Shown in pieces: positions 49,418 to 57,538 of a stretch of 64,000 bases of DNA (position 1 is the stretch's first letter; every line of letters starts with the position of its first letter). A program made the position numbers and the translations under genes. This stretch comes from Lichenihabitans sp033947565 (GTDB taxonomy: Bacteria; Pseudomonadota; Alphaproteobacteria; Rhizobiales; Beijerinckiaceae), in contig NZ_JARPVX010000005.1 in the NCBI RefSeq assembly GCF_033947565.1, forward strand, positions 69,724 to 133,723, read 5' to 3'. Below the pieces are notes generated by a model. It ran no database searches, was not told the origin of the DNA, and saw only the letters and a list, made by a program, of their open reading frames with translations.

Positions 49418-50946
49418 CGAAGGCTCGCGTGATGGGCTTTGGTCACGGGGCTGAGCCCAGCGCGATCCATGACGAAAATGCGGTCGGCGACCTCGAGCGC
49501 CTCTTCGGGATCGCTCGTCGCGATCAGGGTAGCCACGCCGCGGTCGGCCCGGATCGCGGCCACGATGTCGGCGCGGGCGCCCACATCGACGCCCTGGAAG
49601 GGTTCGTCGAGCAGCAGCAGGCGCATCGGCTCGGCCTGCCAGCGCGCCAGGATGGTCTTCTGCTGGTTGCCGCCCGACAGCGTGTCGAGCCGTGCTTGCG
49701 GCCCGGAGGCGCGGATGTTCAACCGTTCAATACCGTCCTGCGCCGCCTTGCTTTCACGGTCTCCGACCAGGAACCCGTGCGGGTACCAGCGCCCCAGGTG
49801 GGGCAGGCCGACCGTTCCCGCCACGGTTCCGCCGGGCCAGTCGGACGGCACGAAGGAGGTGCGGTGGCGATCTTCCGCCGCCATGGCGACGCCCGCCGCG
49901 ATGGCGCCTGCCGGATCGCGCGGCCAATACGACCGGCCGCCGAGCCGCATCGTTCCGGCGGCGGGCGCGTGAACGCCGAACAGTGTCGACAGTAGCCGGC
50001 TCTTGCCGACCCCGAGCGGCCCCGTCAGGGCCACCACCTCGCCCTGCCGAACTTGGAAATCAATCGGCGCGGCATCGCCGCCGAGGTGGAGCCCTGCGAC
50101 ATCGAGAACCACATCGCCGGCGATGGCCCTGGCCTCGGCATGTGCCGCCGCCAAAGGGCGCCCGATCATGGCCGTGACGGCGCGCTCGAAATCGATGGGT
50201 GCCGCCTGCGCGTCGGCTACTCGGCCGCCGCGCAGCACCACGACCCGATCGGCGAGGCGTTTCAGGTCCCCGAGCCGATGCGAGATGTAGACGATGGCAA
50301 GCCCGCGCCCCCGGAGGTCCTCGATGATGTCGAACAGTCGTCCGGCTTCGTGGCTCGACAGGCTTGCGGTCGGCTCGTCGAGGACGAGCAGCCGGGCCTG
50401 GGCCGACACGGCCCGGGCGATCGCGAGCAACTGCCGCTCGGCAGGTTTAAGATCGCCGAAGTCGAGATCGAGCTGCAGGTCGAACCCGGCCTGCCGCAAC
50501 ACGGACGCGGCTTCGCGGCGGACGCTGCGCCGCGACAGGAACAAGGGGAAGCGCGCATCGGCGAACCGATCAAGCACGAGCGCATCCGCGACCGTGAGGC
50601 CGGGGCACCCGGCCCTGTCGGTCGCCTGATGCACGATCGCTATCCCGGCCCGCCGGCTGTCGGCCGGCGTCACGGGTGCGAAGCTTTCGCCGCCGAGGCG
50701 CATCGTCCCTTGGTCGGGCCGCGTCGCTCCGCCGAGGATCGACACCAGCGTGGACTTGCCAGCCCCGTTCGCGCCCATCAGGGCGAGGATCTCGCCCGCC
50801 GCGATGCGAAGATCCACGCCCTGGAGCGCCACCGTAGCGCCGAAGGTCTTGGCGACGCCCGCGAGGGTCAGCAGCGGCGCGGCGGACAGCCGTTCCGACA
50901 GGGCCGCCTCCCGCGCCGCGGCATCAGGCACACCGTCAGTCAACAC
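49414..50946 (-). CDS. sugar ABC ATPase with two nucleotide-binding domains, CUT2 family
   Basis: A 510-residue tandem ATPase. Domain 1 has GANGAGKST near residue 58, LKPAERQLLAIARAV and LVLDEPTASL. Domain 2 has LTGPLGVGKSRLLSTLFG, LSGGNQQKTILARW and LLLDEPFQGVDVGAR. Unusually for CUT2, the second Walker A keeps a real lysine (GVGKS), so both sites may hydrolyse ATP. The start is a GTG at 50946 that shares a base with the dodecin stop (TAGTG). About 25 additional residues precede the first strand. Confidence 0.92.
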   Translation of the reverse strand: MLTDGVPDAAAREAALSERLSAAPLLTLAGVAKTFGATVALQGVDLRIAAGEILALMGANGAGKSTLVSILGGATRPDQGTMRLGGESFAPVTPADSRRAGIAIVHQATDRAGCPGLTVADALVLDRFADARFPLFLSRRSVRREAASVLRQAGFDLQLDLDFGDLKPAERQLLAIARAVSAQARLLVLDEPTASLSSHEAGRLFDIIEDLRGRGLAIVYISHRLGDLKRLADRVVVLRGGRVADAQAAPIDFERAVTAMIGRPLAAAHAEARAIAGDVVLDVAGLHLGGDAAPIDFQVRQGEVVALTGPLGVGKSRLLSTLFGVHAPAAGTMRLGGRSYWPRDPAGAIAAGVAMAAEDRHRTSFVPSDWPGGTVAGTVGLPHLGRWYPHGFLVGDRESKAAQDGIERLNIRASGPQARLDTLSGGNQQKTILARWQAEPMRLLLLDEPFQGVDVGARADIVAAIRADRGVATLIATSDPEEALEVADRIFVMDRAGLSPVTKAHHASLR

Positions 50947-51167
50947 TATTCGGCGCCGCGGTCGTCGAGCGTGAAGCCGATCTTGAGCGTGACCTGGAAA
51001 TGCGCGACCCGGCCGTCGGTCACATGGCCGCGAGTTTCAACCACCTGGAACCAGCCGATATGGCGCAGGGTCTTGGCCGCATCCGCGACGGCGTTGCTGA
51101 TGGCCTCGTCCGCGCTCGTCGGCGAGGAGCCGACGACTTCGATCACGCGATAGCTGTGTTCAGACAT
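50946..51167 (-). CDS. dodecin (flavin-binding dodecamer)
   Basis: A 73-residue dodecin. VIEVVGSSPTSADEAISNAVADAAKTL and WFQVVETRGHVTDGRVAHFQVTLKIGF cover the whole family signature, including the Trp (HIGWFQV) that stacks on the flavin. Bacterial dodecins store riboflavin, FMN or related flavins in a hollow dodecamer. Its stop overlaps the GTG start of the sugar ABC ATPase, so the two are translationally coupled. It also adjoins a block of FMN-dependent monooxygenase genes, which could explain a flavin buffer. Confidence 0.94.
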   Translation of the reverse strand: MSEHSYRVIEVVGSSPTSADEAISNAVADAAKTLRHIGWFQVVETRGHVTDGRVAHFQVTLKIGFTLDDRGAE

Positions 51168-51215
51168 GAAACGTTCCTTTGAGGAAAGAGAAGCAGGGCT
51201 GGCTGCGGCCCGGGA

Positions 51216-51516
51216 TCAGCTCCAGGCGTGCAACGGCGGGTTGACGTCGTTCAGCGCATAATTGCCCAGGATCGCGTATTTCCAGCGCACTGGTTCATGC
51301 AGCGTGTGGATGCGGGCGTTGCGCCAATGACGATCGAGGTCGCGGACCCCAAGGGTCGCGCGGGTACCCGGCCTCGCGATTGCGTCCGCCATACTGAGGG
51401 CTTGTGCTGGCAAGCGTTGGCCTCGAACTCGCCGTTTTCCAGCGCCTCGTTGGCCCGGCCGACTGGTGCACCACGCAGTTCAGGTCGAAGGCGTTGAGAC
51501 GGATCTCGCAGACCAT
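51216..51516 (-). pseudogene. chimeric remnant: LLM monooxygenase start joined to DszC/SfnB-like end
   Basis: The 301 bp begin (51516) with MVCEIRLNAFDLNCVVHQSAG, which matches the first 20 residues of the LLM monooxygenase at 54520-55937 (MTRQIRFNAFDMNCVGHQSPG). They end in another frame with DLDRHWRNARIHTLHEPVRWKY and NYALNDVNPPLHAWS, nearly identical to the C-terminus of the acyl-CoA-dehydrogenase-like gene at 52818-54035. The central part matches neither. A large deletion between a third pair of paralogues, followed by frameshift, explains this. Nothing functional is expected. Confidence 0.8.
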
Positions 51517-51526
51517 GGCGGCGCCC

Positions 51527-52777
51527 TCAGATCGCGCCGTGGCGGGGCGGATTGCGGCCGTTCAGCCAGTAATCGCCGATGACCTTGTATTTCCAGCGCA
51601 CAGGATCGTGCACCGTGTGGGTGCGGGCGTTGCGCCAGAAGCGGTCGAGCCCGTGCTCCTGCAGCGTGGCGCTCGATCCGGCGAGCTCGATGAGCTTGGT
51701 GGACGCGAAGAGCGCCGCCTCGGTGGTGGCCACCTTGGCCTCGGCCACGGCGACCGAAGCGGCCGCGACGTTGCCTTCGTCGGGCGCCGCCCGGGCCGCG
51801 TCGACGAAGCCGCCGGCCCGTTCGAGTAGCGCGCCCGCTGCATCGGTACGAATGCTCATCTCGCCCACGGCGGAAACGATGTAGGGATCGTCGGACGCAC
51901 GGTCGACGCCGCTCTCCTTCCAGGGCCGGGTGTGGTGGCGGACGAAGTGGATTGCGGTGGCGAGCGCCGCCTCTGCGATGCCCTGCTCAACGGCGGCGTG
52001 CATTATTTGGGCGAACGGACCCATGCCGGTCGGCACGTCGAAGATGCGCTTGAACGGGATCACCGAGAACGGCGCGACCGCCACATCGTCGAGGACCGTG
52101 GTGCCTGAGCCCGTGGTGCGCTGCCCGAAGCCCGTCCAGTCGTCGATCACCGTCACGCCAGGCGCCGTCGCGGGCACAAAGGAGAGCGTGCTTTCGCCCG
52201 CGTCGTCGTTGGCCACCACGCCGATCCAATGGGCGAAGAGCACACCGGTCGAGTAGAACTTGCGGCCGTTCAACGCGAAGCCATCGCCCGCTCGCGTCAG
52301 ACGCGTTACATGATCCTGCGCGGTCTTAGTACCGCGCTCGGACAGGGCATTGAAGATGCGCTCGCCCGCCAGGATGCGGTTGTAGAAGAAGCGCTTCTGT
52401 GCCTCCGTACCCGACAGGCGCAGCCCTTCAAGCAGGAAAAAGTGGTTCTGCGGGATCTGGCCAAGCGAGCCGTCGGCGCCCGCGAGCGTGGCGATCACGC
52501 GGGCGACTGTGCCGGCGCTCACACCCGCTCCGCCAAACTCGGCCGGCACCGTGATGGCCAGGAGGCCGGTGTCCGAGATCCGTTCGAGTTCCTCGTAAGG
52601 TAGGATGCGCTCCCGGTCGCGCCGAACGGCGCCCAGCGCCAGCTCCGCCGCGACCTCGCGAGCAACCGCCAGGGCTTCGGCGTCGTCGCGAATGCGGTAC
52701 GCCGGCCGCGACCGCACCGGCGGCGGATCGAAGGCGACCGACTCGGGATCGAGCTTCTGGGTGAAGGCCGTAGACAT
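51527..52777 (-). CDS. flavin-dependent monooxygenase, acyl-CoA dehydrogenase fold (DszC/SfnB-like)
   Basis: A 416-residue protein with the acyl-CoA dehydrogenase fold, of the DszC/SfnB sulfur-oxidation branch. Landmarks are FGGAGVSAGTVARVIATLAGADGSLGQIPQNH, then GRKFYSTGVLFAHWIGV and DDWTGFGQRTTGSGTTVLDDV. The C-terminal signature is DRFWRNARTHTVHDPVRWKYKVIG, typical for this group. The usual acyl-CoA dehydrogenase catalytic Glu position is not conserved as such. The start is ATG 52777 (52783 possible). Members oxidise organosulfur compounds with FMNH2 supplied by a separate reductase. Here the only reductase in the cluster is a fragment. Confidence 0.88.
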   Translation of the reverse strand: MSTAFTQKLDPESVAFDPPPVRSRPAYRIRDDAEALAVAREVAAELALGAVRRDRERILPYEELERISDTGLLAITVPAEFGGAGVSAGTVARVIATLAGADGSLGQIPQNHFFLLEGLRLSGTEAQKRFFYNRILAGERIFNALSERGTKTAQDHVTRLTRAGDGFALNGRKFYSTGVLFAHWIGVVANDDAGESTLSFVPATAPGVTVIDDWTGFGQRTTGSGTTVLDDVAVAPFSVIPFKRIFDVPTGMGPFAQIMHAAVEQGIAEAALATAIHFVRHHTRPWKESGVDRASDDPYIVSAVGEMSIRTDAAGALLERAGGFVDAARAAPDEGNVAAASVAVAEAKVATTEAALFASTKLIELAGSSATLQEHGLDRFWRNARTHTVHDPVRWKYKVIGDYWLNGRNPPRHGAI

Positions 52778-52817
52778 GGGCATTCTGCTTGAACCGGGGA
52801 GAACGGGGAGGAGCGGA

Positions 52818-54035
52818 TCAGCTCCAGGCGTGGCGCGGCGGCGCGACGCCGTTGAGCGCGTGATTGCCGACGTGGAAGTATTTCCAGCGCACGGGATCAT
52901 GCAGCGTGTGGGTGCGGGCGTTGCGCCAATGGCGGTCTAGGTTGTCGGCCATGAGCACGGAGCGGGTGCCGGCGAGTTCGTGAAGCTTGTTGGCCGCGAG
53001 GATCGCGATCTCGGTGGTCAACACCTTGGCTTTGGCCACTGAAACGGCCGTCTCGGCCACCGCCGCCTCGGTTGGGTCGTCGAGAATGGCATCGACCGCA
53101 TGGCCCGCGCGGGCCAGCATGGCCTCGGCGGCGTGGAGCCTGACCGCAAGATCACCAATCCCATGAATGGTGAAGACGTCGTCGAAGGCGTGCTCCTGCC
53201 CACTGTCGATCCAGGGCCGGGAGCGCGTCCGCACGAAGCCGATCGTTTCCGCGAAGGCGCCCTGCGCGATGCCTAAGTCGACCGCGGCCTGGATCAGCTG
53301 GGATACGGCGCCATTCGATGACGGCTGCTCGCCGCCTTTCCAGGCCGGGATCACGGCCTCCGGGCCGACCCGCACGTCGCGCAGCGCAACGTTGCCGCTT
53401 GCCGTAGTGCGTTGCCCAAAGCCCGACCAGCTGTCCACGACCGTCAGCCCCGGCGCGTCGCGATCCGCGATGGCGAGGTGGACGCGGTTCGCCTCGTCGA
53501 CGGCGCCGATGTGGACGAAGTGGGCGAACAACGCGCCCGTCGCGTAGAACTTGTCGCCGCTGACCACGTAACCCTCGCCCGAAGCGCGCAGCGTCGTCTC
53601 GAAGGCGCCGACGTGCCGGCTGTTCTTTTCCGAGAAGGCGTTGCCGAGCCGGTCGCCCTCCAGCACGCGGCCGAACCAGAGCACCTTCTGGGCCTCGCTG
53701 CCGCTGACTCGGATAGCATCGAGCGCCGCGAGGTGGTTTTGCGGGATCTGGCCGAGCGAAGGATCGGCGGCCGACACAGTTGCAATCACCTCCGCCAGGG
53801 TGGCGTAGCTCACGCCTGCGCCGCCGTAACCTTTCGGAACCGTGATGCCCCACAGGCCCGATGCTGAAAAGCGCTCGAGTTCGGCGACCGGCAGCCGACG
53901 TTCACGGTCGCGGTCGGCTGCGCCCGTGGCAAACACGGCCGCGAGGTCGCGCGCGACGGCGATCGCCTCGGCATCGGAGGTGATGCGGTGCGCCTTAGGT
54001 TGGCGTTCAAAATCGGGCGTAGATGTGGATGGCAT
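52818..54035 (-). CDS. flavin-dependent monooxygenase, acyl-CoA dehydrogenase fold (DszC/SfnB-like), paralogue
   Basis: A 405-residue paralogue of the neighbouring gene, sharing YGGAGVSYATLAEVIATVSAADPSLGQIPQNH, GDKFYATGALFAHFV, WSGFGQRTTASGNVALRDV and DRHWRNARTHTLHDPVRWKY. ATG 54035 has AAGGG seven bases upstream. The tandem duplication suggests either different organosulfur substrates or sequential oxidation steps, as in dimethylsulfone or dibenzothiophene oxidation. It depends on reduced flavin from elsewhere in the cell. The gene looks intact. Confidence 0.88.
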   Translation of the reverse strand: MPSTSTPDFERQPKAHRITSDAEAIAVARDLAAVFATGAADRDRERRLPVAELERFSASGLWGITVPKGYGGAGVSYATLAEVIATVSAADPSLGQIPQNHLAALDAIRVSGSEAQKVLWFGRVLEGDRLGNAFSEKNSRHVGAFETTLRASGEGYVVSGDKFYATGALFAHFVHIGAVDEANRVHLAIADRDAPGLTVVDSWSGFGQRTTASGNVALRDVRVGPEAVIPAWKGGEQPSSNGAVSQLIQAAVDLGIAQGAFAETIGFVRTRSRPWIDSGQEHAFDDVFTIHGIGDLAVRLHAAEAMLARAGHAVDAILDDPTEAAVAETAVSVAKAKVLTTEIAILAANKLHELAGTRSVLMADNLDRHWRNARTHTLHDPVRWKYFHVGNHALNGVAPPRHAWS

Positions 54036-54045
54036 GAGAACGCCC

Positions 54046-54190
54046 TTAAAGAAGGTTAAGTCTGCCGAAGCGGCCGTGGCCGTAGACGAGCCCCGCGCCA
54101 GTGCCGTCATGGCCGCGCACGTCCCGGACGGCGCCGAGCACGATGGCGTGGCTGTGGCGCTCGATGATCTCGGTGACGTCGCAGTCGATA
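54046..54190 (-). pseudogene. flavin reductase, C-terminal remnant
   Basis: The last 47 codons of an FMN reductase of the HpaC/DszD type: IDCDVTEIIERHSHAIVLGAV followed by LVYGHGRFGRLNLL and TAA at 54046. The N-terminal three quarters are missing. It is joined directly at about 54190 to the truncated ABC ATPase gene, in a different frame. It marks the reductase that would once have fed FMNH2 to the neighbouring monooxygenases. Confidence 0.75.
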
Positions 54191-54509
54191 GCCCGGTCAG
54201 CACGTTGTCGAGCACGCTCATGCGCCGGAACAACGCGTTGTTCTGAAACGTGCGGCCGACGCCGCGCCGCGCCGCGCCCATCGGGGTCGGTCGATGGAAA
54301 GGCTCCCCGTCGATGGTGATCTCGCCCGCATCGGCGCGGTAAACGCCGTTGATAACGTTCAAGAGCGAGCTCTTGCCGGCGCCGTTCGGGCCGATCAGGG
54401 CGCAGATCTCGCCGCGCGGCACCGCGAAGCTGAGATCGGTCAGCGCCTTCACGCCCTTGAAGGCGAGCGACACGTTGCGGACGTCGAGGAGGGGTGGCGC
54501 CGCGCTCAT
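54191..54509 (-). pseudogene. branched-chain-type ABC ATPase (LivG-like), N-terminal remnant
   Basis: The first 106 codons of a LivG-type ATPase: start MSAAPPLLDVRNVSLAFKG, Walker A GPNGAGKSS near residue 37, Q-loop GRTFQNNALFRRMSVLDNVLTG. The gene breaks off at about 54191, before the signature and Walker B, and runs into the flavin reductase remnant. A single deletion of unknown size explains both truncated genes. It was presumably part of an organosulfur uptake system. Confidence 0.8.
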
Positions 54510-54519
54510 GGTGTCGCGC

Positions 54520-55937
54520 TCACGCCGCCGTCGGCCGGGCCGCCGCCGCGGTCTCGCGCTTAACGCGTTCGATGTCGCGGTAGCGCGCTGCGGGATGGGT
54601 GGCGGGCAGAAACGGACCTTCGCCGAAAAGCTTCTCACGCAGCGTGCCGGGTTGGTAGGTCTTCGGGTAAACACCCCGCTTCTGCAGCTCAGGCACGAGA
54701 TGCACGACCACGTCCTCGAAGGTCTCGGGGGTGACCGCATAGGCGAGGTTGAAGCCATCGACGTCGGTTTCGGCCACCCAGTCCTGCAGGATGTCGGCGA
54801 CGGTCGCGGCTGAGCCCACGATCACCGGCCCCATGCCACCGATGCCGCCGAATTTGGCGAGTTCTTCGACGGTCCACTTCTTGTCGGGATCGCCCTCCGT
54901 GATTGCCTCGACGGCCGAGATGATGGCGTTGGTTTCGACCTTCTTGATGAGGTCTGTCGGCGCGTATTGGCCGAAGTCGATGCCGGTCCAGCCCGACATG
55001 AAGACGAGCGAGCCGTCGTAGCTGACATAGCGCTGGTAGTCTTCGAACTTGGCGCGCGCCTTCTCGTCCGTTTCATCGACGATGACGGTGAGCAGCGTGT
55101 AGACGAAGAGCTTCTTCGGATCGCGCCCGGCCGCCGCGGCGCGGCGCGGCGTCGGACGTCGGCCACATAGGCCTTCAAGATGGGTTTCGTGGGGGCGGCC
55201 ACGAAGACGCATTCGGCGTGCTCGGCCGCGAAGGCCTTGCCGCGGCTCGAGGCGCCGGCCTGGTAGATCACCACGCTGCGCTGCGGCGACGGCTCGGCGA
55301 GGTGGAAGCCCGGCACCTGGAAGAAGCGGCCCTGGTGCCCGATCTCGTGCACCTTCTCGGGATGGGCGAAGATGCGCGCCGCGCGATCGCGCACCACGGC
55401 CCCGTCTTCCCATGAGCCTTCCCAGAGCTTGTAGAGCACTTCGAGATATTCGTCGGCGACGTCGTAGCGGTCGTTGTGGGCCACCTGGGTGGACTGGCCG
55501 AGGTTGCGGGCGCCGCTGTCGAGGTAGGAGGTGACGATGTTCCAGCCGACCCGCCCTTTGGTCAGGTGGTCGATCGTCGACATGCGGCGGGCGAAGGGAT
55601 AAGGGTGCTCGAAGGAGATCGAGGCCGTGATGCCGAAGCCGAGGTGCTCGGTCACCACCGCCATGGCGGGCACGAGCTGCAGCGGGTCGTTGACCGGGAT
55701 CTGCGCGCCCTGCCGGATGGCCTCATTCGCATTGCCCTTGTAGACGTCGTAGACGCCCAGTACGTCGGCGATGAAGATGCCATCGAAGACGCCACGCTCC
55801 AAAGTCTGCGCGAGCCCCGTCCAGTATTCGAGGTCCTTGTACTGCCAGGAGCGGTCGCGCGGATGGGCCCACAGCCCCGGCGACTGGTGCCCGACGCAAT
55901 TCATGTCGAAGGCGTTGAACCGGATCTGCCTGGTCAT
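54520..55937 (-). pseudogene. NtaA/SnaA/DszA-type LLM flavin monooxygenase, frameshifted
   Basis: Two overlapping frames together give one LLM-class monooxygenase of about 470 residues. The N-terminal part (from ATG 55937) runs IRFNAFDMNCVGHQSPGLWAHP through VIYQAGASSRGKAFAAEHAE to LKAYVADVRRRAA. The rest continues in another frame as GRDPKKLFVYTLLTVIVDET through WVAETDVDGFNLAYAVTPETFED to the stop at 54520. The switch falls in a run of GCC/GCG repeats at about 55131-55155 and needs one extra base. It could be a true inactivating frameshift or a base missed in a GC-rich run. Such enzymes use FMNH2 to oxidise sulfones or aminopolycarboxylates. Confidence 0.82.
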
Positions 55938-56175
55938 GGGATCTCCGAACCCGACCGCGGCGCCATTGTGCGCCGCAGCGTGGTTCGCTCCAAAAGAGCC
56001 GATCCCATACCTATTGTCTACTTATTTTATGTTCTATTTGCCCGGGAGCTTAGGTGACGCTACGGGTGTCCCGGGAGATCGGTCGCCAACCTGAAGAACT
56101 GATGTCGACGCCTGGATCGGACCGGGTACGGCGAGCCGGCGACACCGTGCAACGATCGCCATCTGTTGAGAAAAC

Positions 56176-57018
56176 ATGATGAAACGCTTGCTACCCGCAC
56201 TCTTCCTCGCAGCCTCGATTCAGGCCGGCGCAGCGGCGGAACGCTGGGAAACCCTGCCGCCCACGCCGGCGCCGGTCGCGGGCGAAACGACGGGCTATGC
56301 CGAGGTCAACGGCATCAGGCTGTTCTACGCCGCGATCGGGGACGGGCCGCCCGTGGTGCTTCTCCACGGCGGCTTGTCGAACTCGGACTATTGGGGCCAT
56401 CAGGTACAAGCCTTGGCGCCGCATCACCGCGTGATCCTCGTCGACAGCCGCGGGCATGGCCGGAGCACGCGCGACGCCCGGCCCTACGGCTATGACCTGA
56501 TGGCCGACGACGTCGTGGGCCTGCTCGATGTATTAAAGATCCTGACGGCCGACGTGGTCGGCTGGAGCGACGGCGGCATCATCGGCATCGACCTCGCCCT
56601 GCGCCATCCCGACCGTGTCCGCCGCGTCTTCGCTTTCGCGGCCAACACAGTTACGTCCGGCGTGAAGGACGGCGTCGAGAAGAACCCGACCTTCGCGGCC
56701 TTCATCACGCGCGCCGGGGAGGAATATGGCCGGCTGTCGCCAACGCCCAAGGATTACGACGCCTTCGTCGAGCAGATCAGCCACATGTGGGCGAGTCAGC
56801 CGAATTGGACCGATGCGCAGCTGCGCGCCATCACGACGCCCATCCTCGTTGTCGATGGCGACCATGACGAGGCTATCAAGCGCGAGCATACGGAAACGAT
56901 TGCGGCCACGATCCCCGGTGCGGGCCTGCTGATCCTGCCCAATGCCAGCCATTTCGCCTTCCTGCAGAACCCTGACCTGTTCAACGCGGCCGTGCTGAAC
57001 TTTATCGACGCCAAGTAA
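56176..57018 (+). CDS. secreted alpha/beta hydrolase
   Basis: A 280-residue alpha/beta hydrolase with a signal peptide (MMKRLLPALFLAASIQAGAAA). The catalytic set is visible: HGGLSNSDYW oxyanion region near residue 65, nucleophile in VVGWSDGGIIG (Ser about 133), Asp in VVDGDHDEAI and His in NASHFAFLQNP. It hydrolyses an ester, lactone or similar bond in the periplasm. It reads away from the monooxygenase block and is followed after 68 bp by the AhpD-like gene, likely the same transcript. The substrate is unknown. Confidence 0.9.
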   Translation: MMKRLLPALFLAASIQAGAAAERWETLPPTPAPVAGETTGYAEVNGIRLFYAAIGDGPPVVLLHGGLSNSDYWGHQVQALAPHHRVILVDSRGHGRSTRDARPYGYDLMADDVVGLLDVLKILTADVVGWSDGGIIGIDLALRHPDRVRRVFAFAANTVTSGVKDGVEKNPTFAAFITRAGEEYGRLSPTPKDYDAFVEQISHMWASQPNWTDAQLRAITTPILVVDGDHDEAIKREHTETIAATIPGAGLLILPNASHFAFLQNPDLFNAAVLNFIDAK

Positions 57019-57086
57019 GGGGCACCGCACAGCCGGATCGACGCCCCATGTCAGGCATTACCGCTTGAACCGAGGAGACCGAGCCG

Positions 57087-57500
57087 ATGGCGACCGTGAC
57101 GCTGCTGCAGGATCATCAACTGTCGCCTGAGGCCCGGGCCGTCTTCGACGACATCCGGGCCAAGCGCGGGACCGACTTCGTCAACAATTTCTGGCGGGCG
57201 CTCGCCCATGATCCGAAGACCTTGAAGCGCACGTGGGAAAGCGCCCAGGCCGTGATGGCGCCCGGCGCGCTCGATCCGAAGGTGAAGGAGATGCTCTACA
57301 TCGCCGTCTCGGTCGCGCATGGCTGCAGCTATTGCATCCACTCCCACACGGCGGCCGCGCGGGCCAAGGGCATGACGGAGGCCGAACACGCCGAACTCGT
57401 CGCGATCATCGGCATGGCGGCCGAAACCAACCGGCTCGTGACGGCGCTCGGCGTGCCGGTCGACGACGCCTTCCTGGCGGATCGGGCCGACCCGGCGTGA
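57087..57500 (+). CDS. AhpD/carboxymuconolactone decarboxylase-like protein
   Basis: A 137-residue CMD-family protein. The redox/acid-base motif is HGCSYCIHSHTAAARAKG near residue 79, with the CxxC and following His found in AhpD-type peroxidase partners. PKVKEMLYIAVSVAHGC is the preceding helix. GAGGAGACC nine bases upstream of the ATG is the ribosome-binding site. Either peroxidatic or decarboxylase/hydratase-like activity is possible. It pairs with the upstream secreted hydrolase gene. Confidence 0.9.
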   Translation: MATVTLLQDHQLSPEARAVFDDIRAKRGTDFVNNFWRALAHDPKTLKRTWESAQAVMAPGALDPKVKEMLYIAVSVAHGCSYCIHSHTAAARAKGMTEAEHAELVAIIGMAAETNRLVTALGVPVDDAFLADRADPA

Positions 57501-57538
57501 GCGGCGCGGCGCCTGATGGCCGCGCCGCAGACCTTCTC

